Origin: Rhodopirellula bahusiensis
Lineage (GTDB): Bacteria; Planctomycetota; Planctomycetia; Pirellulales; Pirellulaceae
DNA length: 64,000 bases
Assembly (NCBI RefSeq): GCF_002727185.1
Contig: NZ_NIZW01000018.1
Span: 1-64,000, forward strand
Reading direction: 5' to 3'
The position numbers were made by a program, and so were the translations under genes. Each line of letters starts with the position of its first letter. Position 1 is the stretch's first letter. The notes under the pieces are model-generated. The model worked only from the letters and a program-made list of their open reading frames with translations. It made no database searches and was not told the origin of the DNA. This document shows, piece by piece, positions 33,094 to 42,639 of the stretch.

Positions 33094-35136
33094 TTACAGA
33101 CCGCGTTCTTCGGCAAAGGAGTAGATGCGATACATCTCTTGATCTTCCACTTCGCCAGTCACCTTCAACGAGCCATTCTCGTCGTAAAGCAACATCATCC
33201 CAGGTTCCTCCAATTCGGATTCGCCCGTCATGGGAAGCACTCGGCCACCGTCGATGTCGATGACCGTGGTTTGCGAAGCTATCTTCGCATCTTCCACCTT
33301 TTTGACGACGAGATCAATCGGATCAATCAACTCAGCCGGTCCTTCATAGGACAGAACCGACCCGGGTTTCAGGCTTTCCATCCACACTGGCATCGTCGTT
33401 TTGTACGTGATGTTGTAGCCAAGATTGACAGCTTTCGCGGTCGGTGGGTCGGACGAATACTCCACAGTCTTGCCTTTAACTTGCAAGGTCTTCGTTCGCG
33501 ATCGTTCGACTGGACCCGCGTAGTAGTTATTGAAAGTCGGCAACGAAATTGTGGGGCTTGGATCGCTCCAGTCCGACCAACGTTGAAAGTGCCCTTTGCG
33601 ACTTTTGTCTGTCTCAGCGGCTTCCATCAACTTGGATACACGCTGATAAACTTCCCCTGACAACGATGCAACCTTTGGTTGTTGCAACGCATTCGCTGGG
33701 AAGTTCGGGTCAACAACGGCCAAGCGAATCCGATAAACGTATTTGCGACCGGGGAGCGGAGTGTTTTTGTCCCGATTGCTCGCGAAGTCGTAAAATCGCA
33801 TGAGCTTGTACTCGACGGGATCTTCTTCGACGATCGCCATGCCGCCATACGCGCCCATGCCACCCATTCCCATTCCCATGTCCATATCCATGGACGACAT
33901 GCCCATGTCCATCCCCATGTCCATGCCACCCATGCCCGCCATTCCGGTTGCGCCAGGTCCGGCCAACTCGAGGTCGTCTACACCGAACTGCTCTTCTTGC
34001 ATCATCTCTTCGCGAGCTTTCATTTGCTCCTCGCGGCGAGACACCATCGGAATCAATGGGTGAGTCACGAATTTTTTGTAGTCAGCAAGCAGAATCGGCG
34101 GAATGTAAGCAGTGACGTTCATGTCACGGTATTCCTCAGGAACCACTTCAGTTGCATAACCTGCCCAAATTTTTGCGGCTTCTAAGACGTTCTGTTCACG
34201 TGTGTAACGAACGATCCAATCTTCGTCCGTCAATTCGTCGACGCCCTTGCTCGTCACATCAGCACGCTGGACTTCGTAGTTGAAATACAACGGTTGATCT
34301 CGGATTGGAAGGTAACCGTCTGCTTCTCGAAATGCTTCGCGGAATGATTCCGCCATCGCCTTGTGCGGGATCACCGCGGTACCGGAGATGAACCAAGCGT
34401 ACTGCGGCACGGGTTTCATACTGTCCTTCGGAATCGCAGCGAATCCGAAGTTGTGCTTCGGGTCGAATCGACGTCCCGCAGCGGTCGCTGACATCGTTCC
34501 CATGCCACCGCCCATCATGCCCATCTCCATTCCCATGCCCATGTCGGCACCGTACATCCCCATATCCATGCCCATTCCTTCCATGCCCATTCCATCCATG
34601 CCCATGCCTTCCATGTCTCCCATTCCGTTCATCGCACCGCGACGTCCCCGTCGAGTGGGACGCGGTTTTTCCTTTTCGACAACTTCCAGTGCCTCAGCTC
34701 CTTCTAGGTCCTTGAGTGCGTAATCGCCGCTAGAGGACAGCATGGCAATGGACGCGATGTGGCTGTCCACTCGCAATTCCAAGGGAGCGTGAATCACCGG
34801 ATCAGTCCGACGGATCGACGTGTCGATTGTTTTGCGTTCCAGCAGGTGAGGCATTTTGTAAGCCGTCGAATCCACCGGCGTTCGCTTGCGAGCGGTTTCG
34901 GCCAGAATATCGAATTCGGGCTCACGTTCCGGAAGGATGTTTTCGTTGTGATCATCGTCGATGCTGTTGCGAACCGTGTTGGCATCGGTGGTCAAGCGTT
35001 CCGGCTGGACTTCATCGAGCATGTTGGGCATCTGCAGGCCGGCATAGACCATCCAGGCCGCCGCAAGAACAACAATTCCGACGACAAATTTTTCACCATG
35101 ATGGATGAAGAATTGTTTGATTTTGTCGGCATCCAT
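33094..35136 (-). CDS. Met/Gly-rich membrane protein of a pilus-assembly-like cluster
   Basis: The protein of 680 residues starts at the ATG at 35136. It has a short cytoplasmic part (MDADKIKQFFIHHGEKF), one transmembrane helix (VVGIVVLAAAWMVYAGL) and a long periplasmic region. Two low-complexity inserts rich in methionine, glycine and aspartate occur at about 165-212 and 392-432 (patterns GMGMDGMGMEGMGM). Position after PilM/PilN- and PilO-like genes suggests a periplasmic partner such as PilP, but I see no PilP signature. Confidence 0.7.
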   Translation of the reverse strand: MDADKIKQFFIHHGEKFVVGIVVLAAAWMVYAGLQMPNMLDEVQPERLTTDANTVRNSIDDDHNENILPEREPEFDILAETARKRTPVDSTAYKMPHLLERKTIDTSIRRTDPVIHAPLELRVDSHIASIAMLSSSGDYALKDLEGAEALEVVEKEKPRPTRRGRRGAMNGMGDMEGMGMDGMGMEGMGMDMGMYGADMGMGMEMGMMGGGMGTMSATAAGRRFDPKHNFGFAAIPKDSMKPVPQYAWFISGTAVIPHKAMAESFREAFREADGYLPIRDQPLYFNYEVQRADVTSKGVDELTDEDWIVRYTREQNVLEAAKIWAGYATEVVPEEYRDMNVTAYIPPILLADYKKFVTHPLIPMVSRREEQMKAREEMMQEEQFGVDDLELAGPGATGMAGMGGMDMGMDMGMSSMDMDMGMGMGGMGAYGGMAIVEEDPVEYKLMRFYDFASNRDKNTPLPGRKYVYRIRLAVVDPNFPANALQQPKVASLSGEVYQRVSKLMEAAETDKSRKGHFQRWSDWSDPSPTISLPTFNNYYAGPVERSRTKTLQVKGKTVEYSSDPPTAKAVNLGYNITYKTTMPVWMESLKPGSVLSYEGPAELIDPIDLVVKKVEDAKIASQTTVIDIDGGRVLPMTGESELEEPGMMLLYDENGSLKVTGEVEDQEMYRIYSFAEERGL

Positions 35137-35251
35137 GATGGTTTGACTCGCACGAACGAAAAGGAAAAGGGAACGTTGGCGACAACTCGGTTCATTGAAC
35201 TGATTCAAGTTGGATGGTCGCCTCAACCAACTTCAACGCTGGAAGTTCTAG

Positions 35252-37039
35252 CTAACTTGTCGCGGCAGCAGATCCGCTAGGAACGGCTGCTTCTTCGGCA
35301 GTACCGGGTGCTCCGTCGGTTGCATCAGGTGCCGTCGTATTATCCGCTGGATCTGACGTCGCGGGGTCGGCGGCAGGCGGTGGCAAAGCGGAGTCTGGCG
35401 TACCAACAGGTGCCGTCCCATCGGTAGCAGCTTTGGTGCCGTTGCTGGCTTCTTTCAAGTCATCTTCTGCGCTCTCGGCCATCGTTTCGCCATCCAGCAT
35501 CGTGTCTTCAGTCACCTGTTCGACACCGAGTTTGTCTTCATCTGGCGGGTTGTAAATGTGAATCAGACCGTACACCTCGACGGTGACATCAAGCGGGAAC
35601 TTCTCTTTGGGACCTTGGGACGCTCCGCCTCCCATCATTCCGCCCATGCCCATGCCGCCCATGCCCATACCGCCATCCATCCCCATTCCCATGCCTTCAT
35701 CCATCCCCATCCCCATGCCACCGCCCATCATGGAGTCCATGCCGCCGCCACCCATCGAACCAACGGCACTGGAACCAGCCGATTTTGGAAGGATCCGGGT
35801 CTGCTTGACTTCCACCATCAATGGAGCGCTACCGCACGCCGCCAACAGTTCAGGAATGTAACGCTGGTCAATTTGCAGAGACATCATGACTGGCACGCGT
35901 TTGGCCACCTTCAACGGTGCATCCTCCGGGGACTCGCTTTCCAAAGCTGATCGCAACGTCGCCCCATCAATGGGCTCGTAGGCGGTATCGACATAGCGAT
36001 TGTCGCCGGGATCGGGAAGTTCCATGGTTCCTCCCATGCCACCCATGTCGCCGTACATGTCGCCTCCGCCCATTCCCATATCACCGTACATGTCATCTCC
36101 GCCCATCCCCATCTCCATGCCCATTCCCATTCCTCCCATGCCGCCGGTCATGGCAACGCCAGGTTTTTGGATGGCACCGGAGGTGAACTTGACCTTTTTA
36201 CCGAGAGAGAGGTGGTTGATGACGTGAATTTTGGCTTCGAAGGGTTGCTGAGCGTCGCCGTTGACATCGGCGACGATCGCTAGCAATTGACGCAAGATCC
36301 AAAGATTCTCTTGGCTGTAGTAGACTTCCAAGGTCGTAGGCTGACGCCCTTGCCATGGAAACAATTCCGTGATGATTGCCGATTGGGAACTGACAGGCCA
36401 ATCGACCAACGGCACGTCTTCGACTCCGGCGATGTTGATTGGACCACGGCCCATTCCGCCGTACCCCATGTCCATCCCCATTCCCATATCCATGCCGCCA
36501 CCCATCATGGCGTCCATCCCGCCAGCGCCAGCGGAACGAAATTCGGCTTCCCATTCAGCCTTGGCAATTTCCGCGATGCTCGGCAACACGTTCTTGATGT
36601 AGAAGGCATAGAGATTCAGAAACGAAGTCGGTTTCTCTTCGTCTGGTTCAGGCGGGAATGCAATGTGAGTTTCGATTGGAACCAAGTCGCGAAATTCGTC
36701 GACAAATTCCTCGCCAAGCTCTTCTTCCGGCCAAACCAGGATGTCGCGCTGCGCGTCGTAGACTTCTTGCCAGACCTGCAAGACTTCCTCTTGCCGGCCC
36801 TCGACCAGCAAATCCATCGCCGCCTTGGAAATCTCATTGGGATGTTCGCTCAATTCGGACCGAAGTGCCGAAACCGAACTGACCTCGCCTTTGATCTTCT
36901 GCGCCCGACTCTCGTTCTCCTCCACAAGGGTACCGGTGACGATGAACCAGATTGCCAATGCACCGATGGTGATGACGCCGGTGCCAATCCAAAAGCCATA
37001 CTTGGCTGCGGCAGCGAATGATTGTTTGAGTTGATCCAT
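35252..37039 (-). CDS. PilO-like membrane protein with Met/Gly-rich inserts
   Basis: The protein of 595 residues has one N-terminal transmembrane helix (YGFWIGTGVITIGALAIWFI) followed by a short coiled-coil region, as in PilO-type inner-membrane pilus alignment proteins. Three inserts of GMGMDMG-type sequence occur at about 170-196, 296-346 and 423-475. The C-terminal 100 residues are Ala/Pro/Thr/Asp-rich and look disordered. Position between the PilM/PilN and the 680-residue genes supports a role in the same envelope complex. Confidence 0.7.
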   Translation of the reverse strand: MDQLKQSFAAAAKYGFWIGTGVITIGALAIWFIVTGTLVEENESRAQKIKGEVSSVSALRSELSEHPNEISKAAMDLLVEGRQEEVLQVWQEVYDAQRDILVWPEEELGEEFVDEFRDLVPIETHIAFPPEPDEEKPTSFLNLYAFYIKNVLPSIAEIAKAEWEAEFRSAGAGGMDAMMGGGMDMGMGMDMGYGGMGRGPINIAGVEDVPLVDWPVSSQSAIITELFPWQGRQPTTLEVYYSQENLWILRQLLAIVADVNGDAQQPFEAKIHVINHLSLGKKVKFTSGAIQKPGVAMTGGMGGMGMGMEMGMGGDDMYGDMGMGGGDMYGDMGGMGGTMELPDPGDNRYVDTAYEPIDGATLRSALESESPEDAPLKVAKRVPVMMSLQIDQRYIPELLAACGSAPLMVEVKQTRILPKSAGSSAVGSMGGGGMDSMMGGGMGMGMDEGMGMGMDGGMGMGGMGMGGMMGGGASQGPKEKFPLDVTVEVYGLIHIYNPPDEDKLGVEQVTEDTMLDGETMAESAEDDLKEASNGTKAATDGTAPVGTPDSALPPPAADPATSDPADNTTAPDATDGAPGTAEEAAVPSGSAAATS

Positions 37040-37104
37040 CGATCAGACCGAGTCGAGAGAGAAAAGGTTGTGTGTGGGTGGCGAGGCTATCGCCAGGGTT
37101 TCAA

Positions 37105-39264
37105 TCAGTTGGCCATCGCGACCGAATCGGGATCGGCATCCGAGTCATCCTCGGATCCCGAATCGTCACCCGAGCCTTCCATTTCTGCTTCCGCAGCCGC
37201 TTCTTCTTCGGCCAATCGTTTTGCTTCGATTCGTTCGCTCAGAACGCTTTCTTTCCAAACGACTTGGAACACGAAATCGAGTCGCAGAACTTCGAGGTAC
37301 TGCGTTTCGACCTCCACATCTTCGTCACCTTCGGCTTTCAACTGCATCGCAGTCATCGCGGCGACCGGGTCGTAGTCCGGGTTGGGAACCTGCGTCAACT
37401 TCGGCTGGTTGTCGTTCAGCAGCATTGGGTAGCTGAATCCGAATTCCTCCGGCGTGAACGTGATCGGGTTGCCTTCCGGATCGATCAATGTGATTGGCTT
37501 TTGTCGGAAATTGTGTGTCAGGTATTTCCGAACGTGTTGGCTGCCCTCTTCGCCCTTGTGTTTCGGGGCATTGAAGTAGTGGTATCCCTTCAGCTGAATG
37601 ACCCAGCCTTCTTCTTCGGGACCGGTATCGTCGGCGAGTTCTTCCGGAGGCGCCGTGTCGTACATCAAGTCATAGTAGTTGACCATCTCTTCTTTGTAGC
37701 GAGTGTCAAGTCGCTCCGAATACCAGTCTTCAGCAAGGTCTTCGTAGAATTTGGTATCGATCTCCGTGATGTGGAAATCGATGCGATCCTCCAACGGCAA
37801 CTCTTTGATGCTCGGAATTTTGTCATCCGGATATTCCGCTCGCGGAATCGCGGCGTTGACCGCGTTGATGACTTCCAACCACACCAAACGACGCTCGGCG
37901 TTGCCCGAAATTTCTTCACCAAGACGGTTCAAAAAGGTCAGACGACTGACCAACAACGTGTCCTCTGACTTTTGATCAGCACTGTGGGACGACATGTTCT
38001 TGACGGCTTGCGACGCACTGGACCAAAGGTCTTCGTGCGTCGTTTGCCAAGACCGCTGAGTCAACGCGTACTGAGTGGTCGCTCCCAACAACAAAGCTGC
38101 CATGCCCGCCAAAGCCCAAGGCTTTTTTGCACGGATCATGCGTTCGGTCTTGATCTCGGCCGGGATCAACGACGTGTGAATCTGACTCAGTCCGAGTCCC
38201 TGCAAACACAACCCGTAACAAACCGCGAAAGTCGGCGCGTTGTCACGGAAGGTTGGGATGCTGAGAACGTCGTCGCCAGACAAACGATTGAATCGGTCGA
38301 GCGTGTGGACTTCGTAGCCGAGGTTCTTGCCGAGGTACGCGGCCAGGCCGGGCATTTTGACCGTGTTGCCGGTCACCAACAATTCGGTGATCTCAGCCTT
38401 CTTGTCGATGCTGCGGAAAAAACCAATCGAACGCTGGACCTCAGTGACCAAGTCATTGAAGACCGGTCGCATGGTTTGGAAGACCAGCTTTGGATCGACG
38501 GCTTCGCGAGCGTTGCGTTTGAGGTGTTCCGCTTTCGCGAAAGTCAGCTTGAGGTCTTTCGTTAGCTGACGCGTGAAGTGGTTACCACCGATCGGCATGC
38601 TGCGTTGCCAGATCCGGAAACCGTTTGTCACGATCAGATCGCTGCTGTCGGTACCGATCGACAACAGAACGCTGGATGTCGGTGGCTCGTCTGGATCAAA
38701 CGACTCGTTTTCAATCCGCTCATGGAACCGGTCGTACGCCACCATGTTGTAGAGCGAAATCGGAGTCAACTGCACCATGTCGACTTCGATGTCGGCTTCT
38801 TTGAACGGTGCGAGTTGGCGGTAGGCCTGTTCACGTTTCATCGCGAACAAACCGACTTCGCTTTCCAGCGCGTAGCCTTCTTGGATGGTGGCACCCGGCA
38901 TCGTTTGGTAGTCCCAAACAACGTCGGAAAGCTCAAACGGGATCTGCGTCTTGGCTTCGTACTTGACGATGTCGTGAATTTTCTTCAGTTCCACCGGTGG
39001 TGGTTTGAAGAACTTCGCCAGACCGCTCTGACCAGGAACGCTGATGCAGACTCGGTCACGGATCGCGTCGTTTCGCTGCATCAACTGATCGAGCGCATCG
39101 GCGATCAGTTGGTCTGGATCCGCATCGGCTTGTCCCAAAATTTTGGGATACTCGATCAGATCAAAGGCATCAGCAACGATCTCATCGCCCTGTTTGACGC
39201 AGTGCAACGCTTTGAGCGCGCTCTGACCAATTTCAATTCCCCAAACGCCGCCGGATCCGGCCAT
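37105..39264 (-). CDS. PilM-type ATPase-fold protein fused to a PilN-like region
   Basis: The protein of 719 residues has N-terminal 350 residues of the PilM actin-like fold: WGIEIGQSALKALHCV, VCISVPGQSG, YEAKTQIPFELSDVVWDYQ and ELLVTGNTVKMPGLAAYLGK. A single transmembrane segment follows near 380-395 (PWALAGMAALLLGATTQYAL), and a periplasmic part of about 300 residues resembles an enlarged PilN. In proteobacteria PilM and PilN are separate. The C-terminus is acidic (EMEGSGDDSGSEDDSDADPD). It is the first gene of the cluster. Confidence 0.85.
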   Translation of the reverse strand: MAGSGGVWGIEIGQSALKALHCVKQGDEIVADAFDLIEYPKILGQADADPDQLIADALDQLMQRNDAIRDRVCISVPGQSGLAKFFKPPPVELKKIHDIVKYEAKTQIPFELSDVVWDYQTMPGATIQEGYALESEVGLFAMKREQAYRQLAPFKEADIEVDMVQLTPISLYNMVAYDRFHERIENESFDPDEPPTSSVLLSIGTDSSDLIVTNGFRIWQRSMPIGGNHFTRQLTKDLKLTFAKAEHLKRNAREAVDPKLVFQTMRPVFNDLVTEVQRSIGFFRSIDKKAEITELLVTGNTVKMPGLAAYLGKNLGYEVHTLDRFNRLSGDDVLSIPTFRDNAPTFAVCYGLCLQGLGLSQIHTSLIPAEIKTERMIRAKKPWALAGMAALLLGATTQYALTQRSWQTTHEDLWSSASQAVKNMSSHSADQKSEDTLLVSRLTFLNRLGEEISGNAERRLVWLEVINAVNAAIPRAEYPDDKIPSIKELPLEDRIDFHITEIDTKFYEDLAEDWYSERLDTRYKEEMVNYYDLMYDTAPPEELADDTGPEEEGWVIQLKGYHYFNAPKHKGEEGSQHVRKYLTHNFRQKPITLIDPEGNPITFTPEEFGFSYPMLLNDNQPKLTQVPNPDYDPVAAMTAMQLKAEGDEDVEVETQYLEVLRLDFVFQVVWKESVLSERIEAKRLAEEEAAAEAEMEGSGDDSGSEDDSDADPDSVAMAN

Positions 39265-39416
39265 GGTTTACTTTCAACACGAAGAGACAAGATTTTTCAA
39301 ATCGATGAGAGGTGTCAGCTAAAGTTGACACCAGGGGCGAGTCCGGGAGGTGCCGGCGATCTCGCCAAACCGCTAGTATCCCCTTTTCGCTCCTTCACGT
39401 CAAATTTTAGTCGCTC

Positions 39417-42400
39417 ATGCCGTCCTTTGCCGAATGTTGCGTCCTAATTCCTTGCTCCACGATCGAAGATTTCCCCTCCCGGTTGGATCATGACGCCGCC
39501 CGAAGCCTGCTGGGCACGCTGACCGCAGCCTGGCACCCTCGCCTGCTCACTCAGGCGGGGCGACTACCCACCTGGCATCGGGCCGACGATTTGCCTTCGC
39601 CTCCGACTCCGATTGGCAGCCTCGCGGAATCCTCCGAAACGGCATCGCCCGAAGAATCCGCACCATCGATCGCCGGTCCGGTACGTTTGCTCCTGGTACC
39701 GGAAGCCAGCCTGTCGAAATTGACCGCCTCCGTTCGCGAATCTTTGCCGAGCAGAGACTCCGCCAATCGCAGCGCCACAGTCGAACTCGATTCCCATCGC
39801 GACATCCGTGTTCGATGCCAAAGTCGCGAAGACGCATTGGCACTCATTGATTCGTCGATCCAAGCCGATTGGTTCGGCGACTCGAGCTCGGTGAAAAAGA
39901 ATCCGGACGCTGATTGGCCGAATCTTTCTTCCTCTCTCACTGCCGACGTTCGTCTGACGACCGAAAATGGTCGCGAAATCTCGCAGGCGGATTTCTTTGC
40001 CCTTGGCTACACGTGGTGGCAGATCCAGGTTTTGACGCGAAAGCTTCGCTACACCAGCAACCTCGATCAAGTTTACTTCGAAACGCGAGTTCTCGACGCA
40101 GCCGAGGCCTGGACGCGGAACGATGCGGAAGCCACCGCCGCGGCGTTGCACGATTGCTTTGACGCTTTGGCCGAAGAACGTGATCACTACTTCGCCTCCG
40201 ACCCGTCGTTGATCGACCTGACGTTGCTAACACCATCAACGGTCGATCGGTTCTTGGAATTGCCCGAACCGACGAATCCCGAAACCGAAGCGATCCTGTC
40301 GACGCCTCGCAACGCGTTGGTTGATCAAGCCGTCGCCGACGCGATTCTGAACTCAGATGCATCGGTACAAACTGCTTTTCAAAATCGCTTGTCCGGCGAT
40401 GCGATGTCTTGGGCGGGCGGCGGACCAGCCTCGTCGGTTTGCTACGACGAACTAACGATCGACCAAATGGAACGATCACTGCGTGAGTCGATCGAACAAG
40501 TCCAACGTGCGGTCGGCCAACCGATGGTCGTTCACGCTCGATTGGGCGGAAGCACGACACCGGAGATCGTCGCGGCGCTCGCCAGCCACAAGCACGACGG
40601 CCAATCACAAGGTCAGTGCCGTGGTTTGCTGCCGATCGATTTCCTGAACGGAACCGGCTTCGGCGATGAGGCCAAAGTGATTCTTGGAGAAAGCGGTCAC
40701 GAAATCGAAGCGTTGACTGCCAAACCGATCGACGCCAAGAACGAGTCTTCTTTCCTGACCTTGGGCACTCGATTGGGCGAAGCGATCGACTCGGGAGAAA
40801 TCGCGACCGCGTTGTTGGTGCACTGGCCCGGTGAAGGCTGCAACAGCTTTGACGATTTGAACCGTGCCGCGACGTGGACGCTCGCACTGGGACGGTTTTG
40901 GAAGATCGACGAGTACTTCATCGACGGCGAACACCCCTATCACCATGGCTCGTCCGCTTCTTGGAAAGATTCGCCAGCGGATCGGATGCGAGCCGGTGCT
41001 ACCGCGGCTCGAGATTCCGCAACGCACTACGCTTCCCAAGTTTGCCAACAATCCAAACGTGATGCCGACGGTCTGTCGATGTTGGCCAACCCGCGTCGAA
41101 CCGATTCATCACTCGGCTTGGCAGAATCGCTGGGACTGACGGACTGCACCGAAGTGTCGGCGGTTGTCGATTCGGCGAGCGGTGTGAAACCAACCGAAAG
41201 TATTTTGGTCGTCAACGGCAGCGGCGTTCCAACTCGTCAACGCGTCATCGTCAAAGGCAAACTGCCGACGAACGATCGTTCGATCTTTCATGCTCACGCC
41301 GACCGAGGCAACACGGACGCGGTGCTGGACGTCCCTGCCTGGGGTTACCGATGGACCAGTTCCGACTCAGCCGCCAAAGCATTGCTGACGAACGCGACCA
41401 ACACAGCAACATCGAATCCCACCGACGGCGACAATCCTCGTTTGATCCGATGGGCAAAGCAACTTGGTCGATCAATGAGTCGCGGGCCCGGCGCGATCGT
41501 GGATGGCGATCGAATGAGCAACGAATTCCTGGAACTGAACATCAATCCGGAACACGGTGGTATCCAAGGCGTTTACAGCGGAAAGGTCCGCGGCAATCGT
41601 ATGTCAACGCGAATCGAATTTGTTCCTGCGAAGCGAAAGTCCAGCGGCGAGACACCCGACGGCTTCGTTGCGAAATGTAATTCGATGCAGATCAAGGAAA
41701 ACTCCGTCTCGAAAGGGATTGTTGCTCTGCAAGGTTCCATCGAACTGCCCTCCGCGAAATCACCCTTGAATTGGCAGTCGGAAATTGAACTGGTACGCGG
41801 CAGCCGTTTGGTTCGATACCGAGTTCGTTTCGAAGCACCGATCAGCACATCCGACCAATCATCCGAAGCGGACGGCCCGCTGAACTGGATCGATCACCCG
41901 GTCCTGCGGATGGCCTTTCCAGGTGCCAGCCCCGTGGTGCGAGCGATCGTGCGAGAGAAACTGCACCGGACGAGCGCTCGGCGATTCCTCGCGCCACTTG
42001 GTTTTGTTCACGAAGAAGACGAATGCCAAACCTTGGTCGCCACCCACGGCAACAGCTTCCATCGCCGCAGCGAAGACCGGTTCCTCGAGACCTTGTTGCC
42101 TCTCGCCAACGCAGCGACCTCATCAGACGAAGCCACTGATGGCTATTCGCCTTGGCACGAATTCGCGTTTGGTTTTGATGTACCGCACCCGATCGATGCG
42201 GCCATGCAACCTTGGCGCTCGCCGACCGTGCTGCAGGTTCCCGATGGGCAAATGATTCGAAAAGGAGTGCCGGCTGGATCGTGGTTGATGCACTCCTCGC
42301 CATCGACTGTCCGCGTTCAAGTCGTCGCGACCGGCTTGCTGGACGATGGCCGAATGGTGATGCACTTGCGAGCGATTCAAACAACCAGCAAATCGATTCG

Positions 42401-42635
42401 TGGCGTCGTGCGATTCTGCCAACCGGTTGCCTTGGCTCATCCGATCTCCCCCTTGTCGCGACCGCTTGGTGATGGCACGGGCGATGACTCGTCTTCGCCG
42501 AAACCCGTTTCGATTCAAACCATCGACGCCGCATCGATTGATGGCGAGGTGAAATGCGAAGACGATCGAATCGAATGGGCGTCCTCGGGTCACGGTGTGA
42601 CTCACTTGTGCGTCGTCTTTGACACCAACAAGTGA
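39417..42635 (+). CDS. large hypothetical protein with GH38-like C-terminal region
   Basis: The protein of 1,072 residues has no signal peptide and I do not recognise it as a whole. Residues from about 700 on (FLELNINPEHGGIQGVYSGK, LVRYRVRFEAPISTS, PWRSPTVLQVPDGQMI) recall the beta-sandwich domains of alpha-mannosidases of GH38, while the catalytic Asp-containing motifs of GH38 are not evident. The preceding half contains LTSRKL-like helices and a possible bundle. Its stop is 4 bp before the kinase start, so the two are probably one operon. Confidence 0.6.
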   Translation: MPSFAECCVLIPCSTIEDFPSRLDHDAARSLLGTLTAAWHPRLLTQAGRLPTWHRADDLPSPPTPIGSLAESSETASPEESAPSIAGPVRLLLVPEASLSKLTASVRESLPSRDSANRSATVELDSHRDIRVRCQSREDALALIDSSIQADWFGDSSSVKKNPDADWPNLSSSLTADVRLTTENGREISQADFFALGYTWWQIQVLTRKLRYTSNLDQVYFETRVLDAAEAWTRNDAEATAAALHDCFDALAEERDHYFASDPSLIDLTLLTPSTVDRFLELPEPTNPETEAILSTPRNALVDQAVADAILNSDASVQTAFQNRLSGDAMSWAGGGPASSVCYDELTIDQMERSLRESIEQVQRAVGQPMVVHARLGGSTTPEIVAALASHKHDGQSQGQCRGLLPIDFLNGTGFGDEAKVILGESGHEIEALTAKPIDAKNESSFLTLGTRLGEAIDSGEIATALLVHWPGEGCNSFDDLNRAATWTLALGRFWKIDEYFIDGEHPYHHGSSASWKDSPADRMRAGATAARDSATHYASQVCQQSKRDADGLSMLANPRRTDSSLGLAESLGLTDCTEVSAVVDSASGVKPTESILVVNGSGVPTRQRVIVKGKLPTNDRSIFHAHADRGNTDAVLDVPAWGYRWTSSDSAAKALLTNATNTATSNPTDGDNPRLIRWAKQLGRSMSRGPGAIVDGDRMSNEFLELNINPEHGGIQGVYSGKVRGNRMSTRIEFVPAKRKSSGETPDGFVAKCNSMQIKENSVSKGIVALQGSIELPSAKSPLNWQSEIELVRGSRLVRYRVRFEAPISTSDQSSEADGPLNWIDHPVLRMAFPGASPVVRAIVREKLHRTSARRFLAPLGFVHEEDECQTLVATHGNSFHRRSEDRFLETLLPLANAATSSDEATDGYSPWHEFAFGFDVPHPIDAAMQPWRSPTVLQVPDGQMIRKGVPAGSWLMHSSPSTVRVQVVATGLLDDGRMVMHLRAIQTTSKSIRGVVRFCQPVALAHPISPLSRPLGDGTGDDSSSPKPVSIQTIDAASIDGEVKCEDDRIEWASSGHGVTHLCVVFDTNK

Positions 42636-42639
42636 GCTG

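Noticed and set aside
34500-36500. Repeated CCCAT-type sequence blocks that look like a repeat array or CRISPR-like pattern
   Set aside because: They are in frame and encode Met/Gly-rich tracts in two long proteins. Unit length is irregular and there are no spacers.
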